Source: Paenibacillus sp. MAEPY2 (GTDB lineage Bacteria; Bacillota; Bacilli; Paenibacillales; Paenibacillaceae). Taken from it: 52,286 nt of DNA. This document shows, piece by piece, positions 36,970-45,409 of the stretch. Positions within the stretch are counted from its first letter, which is position 1. Each line of letters starts with the position of its first letter. The notes beneath the pieces were generated by a model. It saw only the letters and a program-made list of their open reading frames with translations. It had not been told where the DNA came from and did not search any database. The DNA lies in NCBI RefSeq assembly GCF_000499205.1, contig NZ_AWUK01000005.1:1-52286 (forward strand). The letters run 5' to 3'. The translations under genes were made by a program, and so were the position numbers.

Positions 36970-39309
36970 CTAGTTCTCTTCGTCTGTAAGTTCATTGTCC
37001 GTCTTATGCTCTTCCTCTATACTCTCCGGTTGCTGCTGGGAAGCAGGCAGGTCGATAATGACGGTTGTCCCCTTGTTCATGACGCTTTTGATATCCATCA
37101 TGCCCTTATGTGATTGAATAATGCGCTGGCTGACCATCAGGCCAAGCCCTGTACCCGATTCCTTGCTTGTAAAGAATGGTTCTCCCAGCTTAGGCATCAG
37201 TTCTTCTGGAATTCCAGTGCCTTCATCCTTGATTTCAATCCGAACCCGATTATTTTCTTCGTCATGATTGAGTTTAATTCGGATATTGCCTCCGTCTGGC
37301 ATAGCCTCCATGCCGTTCTTCAACAAGTTAATGAAGACCTGCTTCAACTGGTTCTCTTCACAGTGTACCATAGCTGAGTCGGATGAAGCATTCAGTACAA
37401 ATTCCACACCATGCAGATGCGCCTGGCTGTCCAGTAATGATATAACATCTCCCAGAATGAAGCGAATATCCCGTTCCTGAAAATGAACCGCCTGTGGTTT
37501 CGCCAGTATCAGAAACTCACCCACAATGAGATTAATTCGATCCAGCTCGGACAGCATCAAATCCAGGTGACGATGATTAAGCTTATTCGTCTCTTGTTGG
37601 AGCTGGAGGAAACCACGCAGAGTTGTAAGCGGATTACGTATCTCATGTGCAACCCCGGCTGCCAGCTGGCCTACCGTCGTCAGTTTCTCGGAACGTCTGA
37701 GCAGCTCCTCCATACGATTACGGCTGGTAATGTCTCTGGATACACTAATTAGTGCTGTAATCTCGCCTGCTTCATCCCGGACTGGAGCTGTACTCACGCT
37801 AACTTCGACACGGCTGCCGTCCTTCTTCATCCATGTCGTTTCATTAGAGGTAATGGACATGCCCTCAATCAACTGGGCATGCTGCTCTCGCATCTGCTCT
37901 TCAGTGCCAGGAGGGATAATCTTCAATTGGCGGCCTTCAACTTCACGACTGCGCCAGCCATATAACTGCTCAAAGGCACGATTCACCCGCAGTACATTTC
38001 CATCCAGATCCGTAATATGAATCGCGTCTGCCGTTTGGTTAATGATCGATTCCAAATGCTCTTTTACCGCCCGATTTTCTTCATACATCTGTTTCAGGCG
38101 ATTCGTATAATGCCCCAAATTACGAATCATGGCATTAATACGATTGGCTAATTGGCCCAGTTCATCTTTCCTTCTCACTTTCAGACGGAAGTCAAAATGA
38201 CCGTCAGCCACATCATTCACTTTGCCCAAAATAGATTGAATAGGACGCGTAATATAGCCCGCAAGCAAATAGCTGCCAAAGATCACAATCTCCAGCAACA
38301 CAAGTGAAATCGAGGCATGGCTAACCAGCTGTTCAGATACCATGGAGGATATTTGCTTATAGTCCATGACAATACTGATCACATAAGATGATTCATTTGG
38401 AGTAAATATAGGAATGAAGCTTTTGAGTACCTTTTGTTCATGAGTTTCACTGACAAAGGATACATTCTGCCCAGTACGAATTGCCCGTACAACCGCCTTG
38501 TGATCCTCTTCTGCGGTACCATATTGATATGTACCGAAACGAATAGGTCTGTTGTTTAGCTTGCTGTGGTTCGTATCCCTTCCGTCATTGCTCATGCTTG
38601 AGCTGCCGAAGGTCAACGGGTTGATGCCTGTAATCTCCAGAATCGATGGATTAACTTCACGAATCTTATTCAAAATCTCGTCTGGACCAGAGATCTTCAC
38701 ATAGCTGTCAACAGCGGCATTATTATAGAAGGGATTGATTATGTAATTTCTCTTCCCATCATGATAGTAACCCCAGATATCAACATCTGACGGATTTGAT
38801 GTAGAGTATTCGAATCCATCCGACCAAAAATGGTCCAATTTCTGTCCCTGTGAAATCGTAACCTGATGATTTTCGAAAAGCTGTTTAAATGCCTGATACC
38901 AATACGTCATGGATTTGGTAGACAATCCAATCTCCTTTGGATCGGAAGACCGGGTAACCACAATATCATCAGCCGTTTGCTCCATCAACGAAATATGGGA
39001 GACCCCGACTTTTTCTCTCATGCGAACCAGATCTTCATTTGTGATATTATGAATATCCGGGTCCAATTCTTCTGCTGCCATTACAGAGGCCAACCACAGA
39101 TTGTTCCCAATCTGTCGTTTTACATATTCTGAACTGGACTGACTCTGTTCGACAGCAATTGCAATCTGTTTGGCCGTAAGCACCATCTTGTTTTCGCTGT
39201 CCTGCCTTAAATTCTCTTCTGTAGTATAATAACTCAGTGCTATATTCAAAACTAATATGACGAGCACCGAGCACGACATAATCATGGATAATTTCGTTTT
39301 AATAGACAA
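36970..39309 (-). CDS. PAS/HAMP sensor histidine kinase, sporulation type
   Basis: Membrane kinase of 779 residues. Order: TM1 (about 9-28), a large extracellular sensor of about 300 residues, TM2 (332-352), HAMP (350-405), a PAS domain (about 415-530, VNRAFEQLYGWRSREVEG), then HisKA with phospho-acceptor His555 (AAGVAHEIRNP) and an ATPase domain with Asn665 (NLLKNGMEAMP), DEGTGIP and GTGLGL. The HisKA type (VAHEIRNPLTTLRGFLQL) is that of KinA/B/C/E kinases feeding Spo0F. No response regulator lies next to it, which fits phosphorelay input. Its upstream region contains the DnaA-box cluster. Confidence 0.88.
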   Translation of the reverse strand: MSIKTKLSMIMSCSVLVILVLNIALSYYTTEENLRQDSENKMVLTAKQIAIAVEQSQSSSEYVKRQIGNNLWLASVMAAEELDPDIHNITNEDLVRMREKVGVSHISLMEQTADDIVVTRSSDPKEIGLSTKSMTYWYQAFKQLFENHQVTISQGQKLDHFWSDGFEYSTSNPSDVDIWGYYHDGKRNYIINPFYNNAAVDSYVKISGPDEILNKIREVNPSILEITGINPLTFGSSSMSNDGRDTNHSKLNNRPIRFGTYQYGTAEEDHKAVVRAIRTGQNVSFVSETHEQKVLKSFIPIFTPNESSYVISIVMDYKQISSMVSEQLVSHASISLVLLEIVIFGSYLLAGYITRPIQSILGKVNDVADGHFDFRLKVRRKDELGQLANRINAMIRNLGHYTNRLKQMYEENRAVKEHLESIINQTADAIHITDLDGNVLRVNRAFEQLYGWRSREVEGRQLKIIPPGTEEQMREQHAQLIEGMSITSNETTWMKKDGSRVEVSVSTAPVRDEAGEITALISVSRDITSRNRMEELLRRSEKLTTVGQLAAGVAHEIRNPLTTLRGFLQLQQETNKLNHRHLDLMLSELDRINLIVGEFLILAKPQAVHFQERDIRFILGDVISLLDSQAHLHGVEFVLNASSDSAMVHCEENQLKQVFINLLKNGMEAMPDGGNIRIKLNHDEENNRVRIEIKDEGTGIPEELMPKLGEPFFTSKESGTGLGLMVSQRIIQSHKGMMDIKSVMNKGTTVIIDLPASQQQPESIEEEHKTDNELTDEEN

Positions 39310-39497
39310 CTTTTTCGTTCACCTCTCGGCTTGTACCCTCTGGCGATATATGGCAAAACCTATATCCATCATAACTGTTGTCTGTCTATTTGAAAAGGAT
39401 AATTGACCCTCGTCCAAAAGTTACCGTTTGGCTGAAAAACGCGAATTCCATTGTATTTTGTCTTTTCCATGCCTACAATGGGAATAACCACTAAAAG

Positions 39498-39579
39498 ATA
39501 TACACAAATCCACAGGCATGTGGATAGTATGTTCATAACTATGTGAGCAACTCGTCAGTTATCCACAGACTTATACACA
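39498..39579. promoter_or_regulatory. DnaA-box cluster between the kinase gene and tadA
   Basis: Two perfect DnaA boxes, TTATCCACA (39559-39567) and TTATACACA (39571-39579), with one-mismatch sites ATATACACA (39498-39506) and, reversed, TGTGGATAG (39519-39527), plus a two-mismatch AAATCCACA (39506-39514). All five fall within 82 nt in a 330-nt gap between two divergent genes. The rest of 39310-39643 shows no gene. Confidence 0.75.
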
Positions 39580-39643
39580 ACATGTTAACAAACGAATGTT
39601 TGTTCGCCGCACAAATGCTCTTTGGAAGGAGTTTTATATTTTA

Positions 39644-40144
39644 ATGAAGGATGACGTTCTCCAACCTGATCTTTCGCATCTCTCGGAGGAGGCTCAACAT
39701 GAGCACTGGATGCGTGAAGCTATTGCTGAAGCTTACAAAGCGGAAGCACTTGGTGAAGTACCCATCGGGGCTGTAATTGTTCAACATAACCGCATTATTG
39801 GACGTGGTTATAACCTGCGCGAAACAACACTTGATTCCACAGCACATGCGGAGATGGTCGCCATAAGGCAGGCCAGTGAAGCCATCGGTGCATGGCGCCT
39901 GCTGGATTGCAGTCTGTACGTCACACTGGAGCCCTGTCCCATGTGTGCAGGTGCCATTGTACAATCCAGAGTACCTCAAGTCATATATGGTACCGCTGAC
40001 CCCAAGGCCGGCTGTGCAGGAACGCTGATGAATTTATTGCAGGAACCTCGTTTTAATCACCGAACCGAAGTGGTTGCTGACATTCTGCAACCGGAGTGCT
40101 CCACGATGCTGACTCAGTTTTTCCGGCGTTTACGCAAAAGATAG
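39644..40144 (+). CDS. tadA: tRNA adenosine(34) deaminase
   Basis: Makes inosine at the wobble position of tRNA-Arg(ACG). Zinc motifs HAEMVAIRQA (His and catalytic Glu) and PCPMCAGAIVQ (two Cys) are intact, followed by GCAGTLMNLL. I take the ATG at 39644 (KDDVLQPD), twelve bases after GGAAGGAG; the frame begins earlier at 39596 without a site. 166 residues. In B. subtilis it sits next to the SRP RNA and dnaX; here they are 35 kb apart and it reads the other way. Confidence 0.95.
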   Translation: MKDDVLQPDLSHLSEEAQHEHWMREAIAEAYKAEALGEVPIGAVIVQHNRIIGRGYNLRETTLDSTAHAEMVAIRQASEAIGAWRLLDCSLYVTLEPCPMCAGAIVQSRVPQVIYGTADPKAGCAGTLMNLLQEPRFNHRTEVVADILQPECSTMLTQFFRRLRKR

Positions 40145-40178
40145 AATCTGACACCCATCAGGAAAGGAAGTGCAATCC

Positions 40179-40748
40179 ATGCCGCTTACACTGTACGACA
40201 CACCAAAAGGAATAAGTCTCCGGTTACTTACTTCACAAGATACAGAAGCGTATCTTGCTCTTATTCAAATCACACGTCTTCCCTACCAAGCTGTTGAGCC
40301 TATCCGGGATGATGAATTCTATACGCTGCATGCGCAAACCAGACGTATTCAGGATAGAATGCAGGCGGCAGAGGAAGGAACAGGGTATCAATTCGGAATT
40401 TTCACAATCGATGATGGTGTTCTTATTGGCCAGGTTAGCTTGAACAATGTCGTTCAGGGTGTTGCCAATTATGCTGATATGGGATACTTTATCCATCCAG
40501 ACTATCAGGGCGGCGGACGAATGACCGCAGCCGTGAAGCTCGCTGTATCCTACGCCTTCCGTGCCTTGAAATTAAATCGTGTTCAGGCGGCCATCCTGTT
40601 ATCCAATACTGGTTCTAAACGTGTCCTTGAGAAAAACGGATTTCAGGCTGAGGGCATTGCTCGTAAATATCTCAAAATTAACGGAGCGTATCAGGATCAT
40701 CAGATCTACGCTGTGCTGGCCGAGGACTTAGGCGAATCGTTACAGTAA
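40179..40748 (+). CDS. RimJ/RimL-like N-acetyltransferase
   Basis: GNAT acetyltransferase of 189 residues of the kind that acts on ribosomal protein N termini or other amines. The CoA site is seen as YADMGYFIHPDYQGGGRMTAAVKLAVSYAF, then LNRVQAAILLSNTGSKRVLEKNGFQAEGIARKY. Start at the ATG at 40179 because GGAAAGGAAG lies eight bases upstream. It follows tadA closely on the same strand, so the two may form an operon. Actual substrate unknown. Confidence 0.88.
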   Translation: MPLTLYDTPKGISLRLLTSQDTEAYLALIQITRLPYQAVEPIRDDEFYTLHAQTRRIQDRMQAAEEGTGYQFGIFTIDDGVLIGQVSLNNVVQGVANYADMGYFIHPDYQGGGRMTAAVKLAVSYAFRALKLNRVQAAILLSNTGSKRVLEKNGFQAEGIARKYLKINGAYQDHQIYAVLAEDLGESLQ

Positions 40749-40774
40749 TTGAACAAACCGTGGAAACAACATAC

Positions 40775-40810
40775 AAAGAGCCGCTCAACCCTAAGGTCGA
40801 GCGGCTCTTT
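40775..40810. terminator. Bidirectional terminator after the acetyltransferase
   Basis: AAAGAGCCGCTC and GAGCGGCTCTTT arms, loop of 12 nt, between convergent genes. Confidence 0.82.
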
Positions 40811-40833
40811 GCTTTAACGTATGAATCGGTGAC

Positions 40834-41928
40834 TTAGTATCCGTAAGATGCGTTCATTAGTTCTTCAAACTCATCCATTGTTATAACGTCCTCACCAGTA
40901 GGAATATTGATTTTGAAAGCTGGCTTCTCGTTAATTTTGGTGTATGTGTTTGATCCAGTGAATGCAAGCTTAACTTCATCCTTGGTATCAGGCTGTTTAA
41001 TCAACAGATCAGCAACCATTTTTTGATATACCGGGAAATCTTTTTTGTCTAAAGCAAAATCAATTTGGAATTGGTTAATAGTCAGTGTGTCTTTCAATTG
41101 GTCCAGATCTTTAGCCATTTCAGCTTGATCTGCTTCAGTGATCTTCAAATCCTCTTTGGCTTTGTCGATATCTGCCTGACTCATTTGCAACATGTCACGG
41201 TATTCTTCTTTAGAGATGATATCCAGTACTTTTGGCAAAGCTTTGGTTACCAGAACAGTAACCGCTTCTTTCACATTGTCATTGTTGACCGAAAATTGAA
41301 CCACTTGCTTGGCATCCAAACCTTCAGGAAGCTGTGCATCCTTCACATCCAGGTTTTTAAAGAATTTATCCTGATCATACTCGCTCAGAACCGCATCCAT
41401 AACTTCATTGCTCAGCTTTTGTGTTTTCGCGGCATCCATAGCATCCGGGTTCCATTCCGTTCCTTCTTGCTCAGCCAGTTCTTTCAGATCCAGCTCCAGG
41501 AATTTACCAACAACTGTTTCCGGAATCGGGAAGAACGGAATACTTGGCACCTTAACATATAACTTCTCAGCGGTCATAACCATTGGAATGGTAAATGTCA
41601 TACCCATATCGCCTTTAAGCTCAATACCTACCGTCATTTCGGTCTGCATTGGTTCGCTTTGGTATACGCCAGTTACATTCAACTGAGCATCCTTCAGCAT
41701 GCTCATAAATTGAGACATCGTTGGATCCTGCTGTGACTCGTCTGCAGCTTTATAGCTCAATTCATTAATAGTGAAATTAGAACTCATCTCATACGAAGTC
41801 AGTTTGGAAGCATTGGCTGCCGCCGCCTTCATTGCCTCTTTCGGTTCTTGCTTGCTGCTACATGCTGTCAGTGCCATAGATACGGTTAACAGCAACGTAA
41901 GAAGAAGCGCCCCCATACGTTTAGTCAT
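40834..41928 (-). CDS. Lipoprotein of a DUF6612-like/LppX-like type
   Basis: A signal peptide ends in a lipobox (SMALTACSS), so the protein is a cell-surface lipoprotein of about 364 residues. The mature part is Lys/Asp/Glu-rich, with beta-strand-like segments and two repeats of the form KLYVKVPSIPFFPI and QIDFALDKKDFPVYQ, like the half-barrel of LppX/LprG-type or DUF6612 proteins. I am not sure of the family. ATG at 41928 with AGGAGAG upstream. Solitary gene; no transporter nearby. Confidence 0.8.
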   Translation of the reverse strand: MTKRMGALLLTLLLTVSMALTACSSKQEPKEAMKAAAANASKLTSYEMSSNFTINELSYKAADESQQDPTMSQFMSMLKDAQLNVTGVYQSEPMQTEMTVGIELKGDMGMTFTIPMVMTAEKLYVKVPSIPFFPIPETVVGKFLELDLKELAEQEGTEWNPDAMDAAKTQKLSNEVMDAVLSEYDQDKFFKNLDVKDAQLPEGLDAKQVVQFSVNNDNVKEAVTVLVTKALPKVLDIISKEEYRDMLQMSQADIDKAKEDLKITEADQAEMAKDLDQLKDTLTINQFQIDFALDKKDFPVYQKMVADLLIKQPDTKDEVKLAFTGSNTYTKINEKPAFKINIPTGEDVITMDEFEELMNASYGY

Positions 41929-42109
41929 TTGTTTCTCTCCTCTCGTGATAACCCCAAAAAAATAGTTCAATATCAATGATATACCATTTATTCTGAAACG
42001 GAAACACGATTTGGGAAATTTGTGATCTTTACTCTGTAAATTAGCTACAAAGACCTATGTAAGCTTTATATATCAAGGGTGCCCTCCTTTGAATCATGTA
42101 TGAACGCGC

Positions 42110-42136
42110 AAAAACCCCGGTTTGTTAACCGGAGTT
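42110..42136 (-). terminator. Terminator after sspP
   Basis: Minus strand ACTCCGGTT, loop AACA, AACCGGGGT followed by TTTTG. Confidence 0.75.
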
Positions 42137-42198
42137 ATAGGAATTGTTATGCATTTTAATATGTGCTAAAGAAAGGAATGATCTTTCCTTTATTTAAC

Positions 42199-42351
42199 CT
42201 AGCCCTGAGGATTGTTATGATCCACATGGTTCTGGTTTTTCACTTTTTTGGAGCCTGACAACGGTTCCTGCATGGAAGAATGCTTTTCAGGTTTTCGGTG
42301 TTGCTCAGCAGCCTGTGCTTCAGGCACAGGTGTTGTTTTGGGTTTGCTCAT
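42199..42351 (-). CDS. sspP: Small acid-soluble spore protein P
   Basis: A 50-residue, very hydrophilic protein, MSKPKTTPVPEAQAAEQ, ending in QEPLSGSKKVKNQNHVDHN. The PEPLSGSKKVKN-type core is the fingerprint of the SspP (CotL) family, a minor spore protein expressed in the forespore. AGGGGGG lies six bases before the ATG at 42351. The second and third small genes upstream (42376, 42578) are on the same strand, so they may form a spore-specific cluster. Confidence 0.85.
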   Translation of the reverse strand: MSKPKTTPVPEAQAAEQHRKPEKHSSMQEPLSGSKKVKNQNHVDHNNPQG

Positions 42352-42375
42352 GTTGTTCCCCCCTCTTCGTTTGGA

Positions 42376-42552
42376 TTAGGAATGGGACGGGTCCATATCT
42401 TCCGTTTTGTCATGATTCATGGAATCCTGATGCCGACGGTCATTCGAGTCCTGTTGAATCTGTTGGGCATGGTGACTATTCACAGGTATCTGATCCAGAT
42501 CGGCGACTACATTTTGCAAGTTTTTATCTGTTCCAGCTTTGGCTTTGCTCAC
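42376..42552 (-). CDS. Small hydrophilic protein, possible spore protein
   Basis: A 58-residue ORF with a GTG start after AAAGGAGTGGTAATAC. The protein (SKAKAGTDKNLQNVVADLD, then many Gln, Asp, His and Asn) has no cysteine, no Trp and no hydrophobic core, like small spore proteins. It is 24 nt upstream of sspP on the same strand. I do not recognise a named family. Confidence 0.6.
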   Translation of the reverse strand: MSKAKAGTDKNLQNVVADLDQIPVNSHHAQQIQQDSNDRRHQDSMNHDKTEDMDPSHS

Positions 42553-42577
42553 GTATTACCACTCCTTTGACATCTAC

Positions 42578-42919
42578 CTACTGTCTGGTTTTGGGTTGCA
42601 ACGACTGCGCACATTCATGAATATGACGCGTGTAATCCTGAGCCAATTCCTGAATGGGCTCTGTCCGCTCATCCGTCGTTCTGCCATCACGTTCCACATC
42701 AATCAGCTGCACGCTGACTTCACGAGAATCCACATAGGCACACTTGAAATCAAAAGAGTACATCTGGTGTCCCGCTGTAGCGATGTGAATTCGAATGGCC
42801 TGCTGATCGGCCTCGTCAGCCATAACCTGAGCCCGATCTCCGACATTTAGGACTTCAGGCAATCTTTCCTGCCAAGCACCTACAAGCTCCGTCTGATCTA
42901 TGTTTAATTCGCGGTTCAT
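42578..42919 (-). CDS. Conserved hypothetical protein (113 residues)
   Basis: Soluble mixed alpha/beta protein (MNRELNIDQTELVGAWQERL, then strands IRIHIATAGHQMYSFDF and REVSVQLIDVERDG and a C-terminal helix). No family recognised. GGAGGTGGTAAG precedes the ATG, and it lies 25 nt upstream of the small hydrophilic gene, so cotranscription with the spore-type genes is likely. Confidence 0.7.
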   Translation of the reverse strand: MNRELNIDQTELVGAWQERLPEVLNVGDRAQVMADEADQQAIRIHIATAGHQMYSFDFKCAYVDSREVSVQLIDVERDGRTTDERTEPIQELAQDYTRHIHECAQSLQPKTRQ

Positions 42920-43063
42920 CTTACCACCTCCACTCTTATATAAAATGCGGCGATTCGGATATTTTTATGCATCACATGGATATTGAAACAAACTGATTTT
43001 CTGTCGTAAACACGCTCTGGAAATAAAGCGTATATGCAACTGCGCAGGATGTAAAAATAAATG

Positions 43064-43097
43064 CAAAAAAGGACCCGAGCGTATCGCTCAGATCCTT
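43064..43097 (-). terminator. Terminator after tRNA-Ser
   Basis: Minus strand AAGGATCTGAGC and GCTCGGGTCCTT arms, loop GATA, followed by TTTT. Confidence 0.82.
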
Positions 43098-43112
43098 ATC
43101 ATAATTGTAGTA

Positions 43113-43201
43113 TGGCGGAGAGGGTGGGATTCGAACCCACGTGGAGTTGCCCCCTAACGGTTTTCAAGACCGCCCCGTTATGACCGCTTCGGTACCTCTC
43201 C
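43113..43201 (-). tRNA. tRNA-Ser (anticodon UGA)
   Basis: Minus strand begins GGAGAGGTACCGAAG and ends CCTCTCCGCCA with the CCA encoded. The anticodon arm reads CGGTC-TTGAAAA-CCG, anticodon TGA. A long variable arm (GTTAGGGGGCAACTCCAC region) and the T loop GGTTCGAATCC fit a serine tRNA. In B. subtilis a serine tRNA likewise follows serS. Confidence 0.95.
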
Positions 43202-43237
43202 AGGACATTAACTTTTATAAACTTGCCAACGAAATTG

Positions 43238-43267
43238 ATCATAACATAATTGTATGCCAGAAAGCAA
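43238..43267 (-). promoter_or_regulatory. Promoter of tRNA-Ser
   Basis: Minus strand TTGCTT (43262-43267), 18 nt, TATGAT (43238-43243), about 37 nt before the mature tRNA. Confidence 0.55.
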
Positions 43268-43428
43268 CCTTTTTATAAGAATTTATATATCCAATTTTAT
43301 CAAGAAGGGATTTCCCCTATCAAGTATAGATAAACCGCGCTGGCCGGACGATTGGAATTGTTGTTCAGAATCTGTTCAGCCGTGCCCTGTATAATGGATT
43401 CTAGACTTTTTCATGATGGGGTGATGAA

Positions 43429-45258
43429 TTGTTTATAGGTGTGTATCGGAACAATGACCCTTTGAACTCCTTACCTGAGGAACGAATCAGCGAACTGATC
43501 TCGGAGGGAATGAAAAAAGGTGCGCATGTTTTCCTTTTTGATGCCAGTCACATTGATGTGGAACAGGAAGTGATTCATGCTACCTTCCGGGAAGGAAATT
43601 CATGGGTGCAAAGGAACGTCCCCCTCCCAGACGTGGTGCTTAATGAAGCACCTGAGCCTGGTCAGAACAGACCTGAATGTGAGGACTGGCTGCGCCGGAG
43701 GGTTCCCTTTACAACATTTCTGATTCATGGAAAATACGACATTCAGAAGAAATTGGAGCCCCTCTTCAAAGATTACCTCATTCCGACGGAATGGTTGCAG
43801 GATCCGGATCAATTTCTTGCATATTTGAATGTTCACGGAGAAGTTGTTGATTTCCGAATACATATTCAGCGTGATGAAACGGGACGATGGGCCCTGACCC
43901 AAATGTATGCCCACACTGGAAATACGGACTCCATCATCAGCAATATAAGTAAAGGTGGCCGCATTGAGGATGCCGCTGATATGCTCTATCGTTTATTCCC
44001 AAGTCAAGCAGACCGGATCAGTCGTGAGATGGAGCGGCTTGCTATTCGTATTGCAGAGACAATCAATCGTTCGTATTCCTTTCTTATTGATGAGCTTTGC
44101 ATGGATTTTATCGTGACTCCGGGAGGCCGAATATTTTTCGTGGATGCCAATATTAGCCCCCCAGCACCATCTCATGAACAGGTTCGAGCAGCAAGAACGA
44201 TTGAATATGCGCACTATGTAGCCAAAGCAGGGCAATTAGCACCCCATCCCGTTATTGCCATGCTTACCAATGATCCCAATGATAAGCAACTCGCGGATGC
44301 CTGTGCCTATTCAGCAAAATGGAATAATGCAGCGTTTTATTATTTTGCTCCACACGATGTTCATGCGGAATTACGTTATATCAAAGGGTATGTCCTGGAG
44401 GACGGGGAGTGGGAAGCTCGGTACTGTCCCTTCCCCGATGTGGTCTATGACCGATTGAAGGCACGTGGAAATACGAATTACAGTGATGTATACGAGGCTT
44501 TAAGGCATATATCTTTCACCGATGAACGAAACGAAGCTTCCTTTAGCAAGAACGAAATTTTTGAAATACTTCAAAATCATGCAGAGCTTAGTTCGCATCT
44601 GATCCCGTATACTGCCGTTGAAAACGTTGGTGAGATTTTGGCTTTCATCGATACTTACGGGACTTCCATCATTAAACCCTCGATAGGCCCGTTCGGCAGC
44701 GAAATCATTGTTGTTCAGCGTGAACAGGAAGGCTTCGCCGTAAAGACTCATGAGCATGTTCACCAAATGAATGGTGAGGAGTTCGGGCAACTGATTTCCA
44801 TGCATGCAGCCCAGAAGGGATTTATTATTCAAAAGTTTATTCGCAGCGAAACCCGGAACGGACTTCCTTATCATATAAGACTGCATCTGGTCCGGAACGG
44901 AAGCGGGGAATGGTCTTTCATTTCCGCTTTCCCTTTTCTCTCTACCCCTAGCGAGTATAAGGTGGTAAACGACGCCGGCTCACTTCGTGCATTTACGACA
45001 TGGGACTGCCTTTCTCGTCATGAGTTTCCTAATAAGGAAGAAGTCATGCTGATGAGACTGGAACGAATGGCGACCATGACGGCTGATCATATTGCAGGCC
45101 ATGTGAAGGAGCGAATCTGCGAGCTGGGCATTGATGTAGGGAATGATTCGCTGGGTGAGATTTGGATTTTTGAAGTCAACATGAACAAAATCGATTCAAC
45201 GCACAGGGAATTTGAAGTCGCACAACATATGATTCCATTTGCACTTTCTTTGCGTTAG
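43429..45258 (+). CDS. Tandem YheC/YheD (ATP-grasp) spore-coat-type protein, first copy degenerate
   Basis: A 609-residue protein made of two YheC/D units. The second (about 274-609) is complete, with the ATP-grasp glycine-rich part TSIIKPSIGPFGSEIIVVQRE and the metal-binding end GEIWIFEVNMNK. The first (1-273) keeps PDVVLNEAPEP, the NISKGGRIED loop and FVDANISPPAP but jumps from HGEVV (139) to DFRIHIQRD, so the roughly 75 residues holding the ATP-binding lobe are missing. Each half alone resembles B. subtilis YheC/YheD, found in the spore coat. It starts at a TTG at 43429, 5-8 bases after TGGGGTG. Function of the fused form is unknown. Confidence 0.85.
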   Translation: MFIGVYRNNDPLNSLPEERISELISEGMKKGAHVFLFDASHIDVEQEVIHATFREGNSWVQRNVPLPDVVLNEAPEPGQNRPECEDWLRRRVPFTTFLIHGKYDIQKKLEPLFKDYLIPTEWLQDPDQFLAYLNVHGEVVDFRIHIQRDETGRWALTQMYAHTGNTDSIISNISKGGRIEDAADMLYRLFPSQADRISREMERLAIRIAETINRSYSFLIDELCMDFIVTPGGRIFFVDANISPPAPSHEQVRAARTIEYAHYVAKAGQLAPHPVIAMLTNDPNDKQLADACAYSAKWNNAAFYYFAPHDVHAELRYIKGYVLEDGEWEARYCPFPDVVYDRLKARGNTNYSDVYEALRHISFTDERNEASFSKNEIFEILQNHAELSSHLIPYTAVENVGEILAFIDTYGTSIIKPSIGPFGSEIIVVQREQEGFAVKTHEHVHQMNGEEFGQLISMHAAQKGFIIQKFIRSETRNGLPYHIRLHLVRNGSGEWSFISAFPFLSTPSEYKVVNDAGSLRAFTTWDCLSRHEFPNKEEVMLMRLERMATMTADHIAGHVKERICELGIDVGNDSLGEIWIFEVNMNKIDSTHREFEVAQHMIPFALSLR

Positions 45259-45326
45259 TTCTACATTTACAACATGGACATACGTACTAGGCTGCATTGT
45301 ACAAAATCATCATAACCCTACCCAAC

Positions 45327-45387
45327 AAAAAAACCGTCTCCTTAGCCAATGGGAAGTTCGAACTTCCATTGGTCAGGAGACGGTTTC
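45327..45387. terminator. Large bidirectional terminator between the YheC/D gene and serS
   Basis: AAACCGTCTCCT...AGGAGACGGTTT with an inner CCAATGG-type stem (CCAATGGGAAGTT/AACTTCCATTGG) and a TTTTTTT run on the minus strand for serS. Confidence 0.88.
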
Positions 45388-45409
45388 TTTCATTCATTTA
45401 TTGAATAGC

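Noticed and set aside
39498..39579. Calling the DnaA-box cluster the chromosomal origin
   Set aside because: No dnaA or dnaN gene is nearby and gene orientation puts the origin to the right of the window.
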